A program made the translations under genes and the position numbers. A stretch of DNA of 64,000 nucleotides. It comes from Lysobacter sp. (GTDB lineage Bacteria > Pseudomonadota > Gammaproteobacteria > Xanthomonadales > Xanthomonadaceae). Of this stretch, positions 60,770-64,000 are shown piece after piece; the stretch's first letter is position 1; each line of letters opens with the position of its first letter. The notes under the pieces are model-generated. The model saw nothing but the letters and a program-made list of their open reading frames with translations. It did no database searches and had not been told where the DNA came from. The DNA lies in NCBI GenBank assembly GCA_011526085.1, contig WYBC01000017.1, forward strand, positions 416,200 to 480,199. The letters run 5' to 3'.

Positions 60770-62100
60770 TCAATGCCCCCCTGGTTAAGTTCATGTATCA
60801 CCGCGTCGATCGCTGCCGACAACTTGTCTCCAGCCCCCTGCGCAATGAGTTTCGTGAAAAACCTTTGCTCGATTGTGTGATCAAGGCGGTCTGTCAGATC
60901 AGCAGGAATTGCCCCAAGTTCGACGAGGATGCGCCTACGATGCTCTTCCGGCAAATCCCGAAAGAAGCGCAAGCGAATTAGACGAACATCTTCGGACATA
61001 GACAAGTCTACCTCCCTCGATCCTGTATAAGGATTCGCGACCGGCTGCACTTGCGGCGACTCTTCCATCTCGTTCTGCATGGAGGCGGGCGGCCGAGTCC
61101 GCCGGCGGAAGTTGGGCGAGCCAAGAACAATGCGATCAGGCTTGCCCTCTAGAAATGCGGTATCCCGCTCGAAACGCGTCATCTCGAAGTTCCACGTTCT
61201 CGGGTTGATGGTGACCGCCAGGGCATCTGTGGCCTCATCCCAGTCGAACTCCAAGATGTTGTATTTGTAGGTATATCTGTCGTTGATACCGTCCGGAGCT
61301 GTCGCGCCGGCTGCGAGCATTAGGAGAGCGCAGTCATCCTCGACAGACTCAATGTTCAGTGCTGGGAAGTGTTCATGTCCCGAGATGACCACGCGAGCTC
61401 GCGATTTGAAGTATCGAGCTGCATGGTCAGAGTCTTGGAGCCAATTGAGGGGGTGATGGAGGAGAACAACCATTTCCTCACCGCTGACCGGCTCGAAGAC
61501 ACGCTGACGCGCACCCAGAATGAGTTTTCCCTCTTCATCGTTACGCGAACAGATGAGTGCCGAGTTAAGCCTTACGAAGCGCACCAACCGACCCGGAGCT
61601 AATTCGACCGCCCAGTCGGCTGAGTACACACCGCCGACATCGAGATCGCATCCGTAGCCACTCGAGAAGTCCCTGTACGCAGCGAATCGCCCGTAAAGCG
61701 CCTCACGTGGTCCTTCATCGTCGAGGAGTATGTCAAGGGCGCTGTCTCCCTGCTGGCGAATTTGTTCGAGAAGCATGTTTACGAAAGGGGTAATGGCGCC
61801 GCGATCGATGTCGTGGTTACCTGGAACCATCTGAATGTGGAGGCGGCTGCAGCCGATACGCTTCGCCAGTTGATCCAGCCACTCTCCCGCTTTCACATAC
61901 TCCTCACGCTTGGCGGAATAAGCAATGTCCCCGGTCACAATGACTCCGGAGGCATTCCTCCCGAGCTTCGCAATCTCCTGAGCGGCGTCGTCAAGCAACC
62001 GTCGTTTCGCATCTTCATTAACAAAGAGAAGCCCTCCATTCTTCTCTTGGCCAAAATGGATATCCGACAAGTGTATGAAGACTGCTGCCATGCTCCCCAT
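60766..62100 (-). CDS. Calcineurin-like metallophosphoesterase, first gene of the GTPase operon
   Basis: A 444-residue protein. The full di-metal set is present: DIH (13-15), GDIAY (57-61), GNHD (94-97), LLHHP and SGHEH. A C-terminal region of about 130 residues after VRLIRLRFFRDLPEEHRRRIL resembles an effector-associated death-like helical domain used for recruitment. In conflict systems such enzymes may cleave nucleic acids or nucleotides. ATG at 62,100 or the in-frame ATG at 62,091 (GGAG nearby) may be the start. Confidence 0.88.
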   Translation of the reverse strand: MGSMAAVFIHLSDIHFGQEKNGGLLFVNEDAKRRLLDDAAQEIAKLGRNASGVIVTGDIAYSAKREEYVKAGEWLDQLAKRIGCSRLHIQMVPGNHDIDRGAITPFVNMLLEQIRQQGDSALDILLDDEGPREALYGRFAAYRDFSSGYGCDLDVGGVYSADWAVELAPGRLVRFVRLNSALICSRNDEEGKLILGARQRVFEPVSGEEMVVLLHHPLNWLQDSDHAARYFKSRARVVISGHEHFPALNIESVEDDCALLMLAAGATAPDGINDRYTYKYNILEFDWDEATDALAVTINPRTWNFEMTRFERDTAFLEGKPDRIVLGSPNFRRRTRPPASMQNEMEESPQVQPVANPYTGSREVDLSMSEDVRLIRLRFFRDLPEEHRRRILVELGAIPADLTDRLDHTIEQRFFTKLIAQGAGDKLSAAIDAVIHELNQGGIE

Positions 62101-62252
62101 CTCCGACGACTATTTCCACTCAATTAGATAACAAGCGCGCGTCGATTCATAGACTTAGCGGCGGTGAGTTTATAAAGATGCGGCCACGGAAAAGGGGTCA
62201 GGTTCATTTCTCCAATGTCTTTTCTGGGTCGAAAGCAGCCCCCGTTGCACCA
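62101..62252. other. Spacer with a REP-transposon-like end sequence
   Basis: A short gap between the phosphoesterase start and the SRAP gene end. AAAAGGGGTCAGGTTCATTT (62,191-62,210) is a phrase often found next to Y1 REP-associated transposase genes, but no transposase is present. The phosphoesterase promoter must lie here; no clear -35/-10 pair was found. Confidence 0.35.
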
Positions 62253-63209
62253 TCACGCCGCCATCCGATGCTCGTAGTACGGCCGCTGCCGATCATCCAG
62301 AACGGCATACAGAGCCGCAAGGTCATTCTGGTGCGGTTTGAGCCACACATCCAAATGCTCCTCCCTGATCGGAATGATGCAGCGATCGTGCCCCGCCCCC
62401 GCAACTTCCGGCGGCGGTTCATCGGTGATCGCAGCGAATGACCACAATTCCTCCCCATCGCCCTGCCAGTGCGAATAGAGACAGGCGATGAGCATGTCCT
62501 GTCGCGGTTGCGGCTTGAACTCCAACACCAAGTTTTCTTCGGCCTCGCCGTCGATAAGTGCGCGGCCCTCGACCTTGTGCCTGCTCACGTTCTCGTAGAA
62601 CGCATCGCAGACGATGACACCGTGGGTGTGGCCGAACTGGCCTTTCCAGAAGCCTTCAAGATTGTCGCGGCGGGCGTTGTAGGTACCCGGGTATTTCGTG
62701 TCGTAAAACGCGGGCTTGCCGGCGAGGCGGCACTGGTAGCGCATCGGCTTGATCACCCGTTTGCCCTGCTCGATCACCATCACCGGCGCATACATGCCGG
62801 GGAAGATGCGGCTGTCCCGTTCCTCGGGCACGGTGCGATGCAGGTCGGCGAGCTTGGCCTTGGCCCACTCGATCCTGTTCGATGCGATGCGTTGATCGTC
62901 GAGCGCTTTCTTCGTGGACTTCGTGCGCAGCGTGCGCTCGGCGTCGGCCAGGCGTTTGCGTTGGCGGAACAGCAATCGTTCGAGTTCGGCGGTCTGTTCG
63001 GCGTTCCAGGCTTCGATGGCCTGCGCGATCCCGCCCGTCTCGGGCGTGCCCGCGCGCAGGAAGGCGTCGTCCATCGCCTTCGTGGTTTTCACCTTCGCGC
63101 CCTTCTGCCGGTCCGCATACAGCCGCGCAAACTCGCGGATGCCGATGACCGCACCGAAGCGACGGACGTAGTCCTGATAGGCCTGCCAGACCTTGGCCGA
63201 ATAGCACAC
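62253..63209 (-). CDS. SRAP-domain (YedK/HMCES-like) DNA-protein crosslink protein
   Basis: A 318-residue member of the SRAP family, which shields abasic sites in single-stranded DNA by a thiazolidine link through Cys2. The GTG start was chosen because it makes Cys residue 2 (MCYSAK). Conserved blocks include NARRDNL, GVIVCDAFYENV and HDRCIIPI. It is about 90 residues longer than E. coli YedK owing to a charged coiled-coil insertion near 55-125 (QTAELERLLFRQRKRLADAER). Confidence 0.9.
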   Translation of the reverse strand: MCYSAKVWQAYQDYVRRFGAVIGIREFARLYADRQKGAKVKTTKAMDDAFLRAGTPETGGIAQAIEAWNAEQTAELERLLFRQRKRLADAERTLRTKSTKKALDDQRIASNRIEWAKAKLADLHRTVPEERDSRIFPGMYAPVMVIEQGKRVIKPMRYQCRLAGKPAFYDTKYPGTYNARRDNLEGFWKGQFGHTHGVIVCDAFYENVSRHKVEGRALIDGEAEENLVLEFKPQPRQDMLIACLYSHWQGDGEELWSFAAITDEPPPEVAGAGHDRCIIPIREEHLDVWLKPHQNDLAALYAVLDDRQRPYYEHRMAA

Positions 63210-63334
63210 CGTCGCCGCCCCCTGTTCCCGCGCTCGCGATCGATTGTGCATCGCCGGCGCGCGATCGGCGGGCCGTGCCGACGGGCGGCTCGGGGGACTC
63301 ATCGCCCGATGCGGAGGCGCGGGCGACGGGCAAC

Positions 63335-63360
63335 AAAAAACCCCGAATCGCTTCGGGGTT
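63335..63360 (-). terminator. Rho-independent terminator for the HTH gene
   Basis: A 9-bp stem AACCCCGAA / TTCGGGGTT with a 4-nt loop; on the minus strand followed by T6. It lies 140 nt past the stop of the HTH gene and 126 nt before the SRAP start. Confidence 0.8.
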
Positions 63361-63500
63361 CTCGACGGCAATTGGGGCGTTGCCGGACAAAAATTGGTCG
63401 TGCCTGAGCAACCGGCATCCAAACTCGCTCTCGCGTTAAATCGCAGCGTAGCGTACCTCGGCGCGGCTGTCATCCAGCAAAAGCCCCTGTTGCCCCTACC

Positions 63501-63971
63501 CTACTTCCGGTCGCCCTTCTTCACCCGTGGCGGCGCTGGCGTCGTGCCGAGCGCTGCCCGCTGGTCCTCCCACAACACTGGCGGGTTGATCAGCAGCGCG
63601 CTGAGCCGGACCCCATCCGGCAGGGCGTCTTCCAGGATCGCGGCCACGATGTCCGGCGCCAGCAGGGTCAGGTTGAGGTGCTTGGCAAGATAGCTATGGT
63701 CGGCGCCGTCGCGCTGTGCGATCTCACGAAGCGACGAGACCTCGCCCGCCTCGATCATCCGCAACCAGCGATGGCCACGGGCCAGCGCAAGTTGCAGCGG
63801 CGTAGCGCCGGTTCGAGTCCGTTCGCCGGATTCGCCCCGGGGACCGCCGACGGCGACCACCCGTCGACCGCTCCGCTGCCGCAGGGTGATCGGGACGTTC
63901 AGCACGACGCTGCCGTCGCTGGCGACCACCTCGCTGGCCTGCCCCGCCACCGTCAGGGTCGGGCGGTTCAT
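63501..63971 (-). CDS. Small HTH protein of the recombinase-associated type
   Basis: A 156-residue protein. A helix-turn-helix, EVSSLREIAQRDGADHSYLAKHLNLTLLAPDIVAAIL (about 90-126, split by description), is nearly the one found at the C-terminus of, or just beside, large serine recombinases of mobile elements. The N-terminus is polar and the C-terminus carries an ALLINPPVLWEDQRAALG motif also typical there. Start overlaps the stop of a gene at the window edge (ATGA). Confidence 0.75.
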   Translation of the reverse strand: MNRPTLTVAGQASEVVASDGSVVLNVPITLRQRSGRRVVAVGGPRGESGERTRTGATPLQLALARGHRWLRMIEAGEVSSLREIAQRDGADHSYLAKHLNLTLLAPDIVAAILEDALPDGVRLSALLINPPVLWEDQRAALGTTPAPPRVKKGDRK

Positions 63972-64000
63972 GCGACCGCCTCGGCGACCTGCCGGGCATC
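63968..64000 (-). CDS. 3' end of an upstream gene (partial)
   Basis: Only the last ten codons are visible, DARQVAEAVA then TGA, which overlaps the ATG of the HTH gene by 4 nt. The coupling and neighbour suggest a recombinase-locus gene, but the residues are too few to identify it. Confidence 0.5.
   Translation of the reverse strand, partial: DARQVAEAVA

Overview
The window is 64 kb of GC-rich DNA with gammaproteobacterial gene content and order: queA-tgt-yajC-secD-secF, trmJ opposite suhB, mutY-yggX, rsmD opposite ftsY, dxs, and a GumN/TraB-type protein. This points to the Xanthomonadaceae/Lysobacteraceae (Lysobacter, Luteimonas, Pseudoxanthomonas and relatives). The species cannot be named from sequence reading alone.

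Positions 1-54,800 are mostly ordinary chromosome. 1-6,200: a CorC-type CBS protein, an ExoD protein, a PhnD-like binding protein translationally coupled to a GGDEF-EAL enzyme, and divergent trmJ/suhB. 6,200-13,800: a REP pair and a triplicated terminator, then the queuosine and Sec-accessory cluster on the minus strand. 13,800-18,500: an Lrp-type regulator divergent from a class III aminotransferase, plus a hydrolase, a GH25 lysozyme-like protein, upp and a MAPEG protein. 18,480-22,516: five minus-strand genes, each overlapping the next by 4 nt (yfhL, ggt, GNAT, MBL hydrolase, DUF4166). 22,593-28,743: coaD, rsmD, ftsY, an AsmA-like protein, mutY and yggX. tRNA-Phe lies at 28,925.

29,091-38,250 is an RND multidrug-efflux locus: a divergent LysR regulator, adaptor, permease and outer-membrane factor, interleaved with a small membrane protein and two SDR-fold proteins. 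38,300-49,240 holds envelope proteins, an acyl-CoA dehydrogenase, an HNH endonuclease whose 3' end is tandemly duplicated, an unidentified protein with a proline/alanine linker, dxs, an esterase, a GumN-like protein and a CorA channel.

49,241-54,825 is a stress-type cluster: hemerythrin, Nei-like glycosylase, SemiSWEET-like protein, lipoprotein, GlsB/YeaQ membrane protein, SDR and a PA2169-type four-helix protein. Five of these genes are preceded by sequences resembling the sigma-54 -24/-12 promoter, which suggests a local RpoN regulon.

54,850-62,150 is the most interesting part. It has visibly more A/T and carries a compact five-gene minus-strand operon: metallophosphoesterase, all-helical GASH-like protein, two TRAFAC-type P-loop GTPases and a large GAP1-like protein. 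All junctions are overlaps or 2-nt gaps. The set matches computationally predicted GTPase-centred conflict (defence) systems, with the phosphoesterase as candidate effector. It is followed by an SRAP (YedK/HMCES-like) protein and, at the window edge, a small HTH protein of the kind found beside large serine recombinases. The right end is therefore probably part of, or next to, a mobile island that continues beyond the window.
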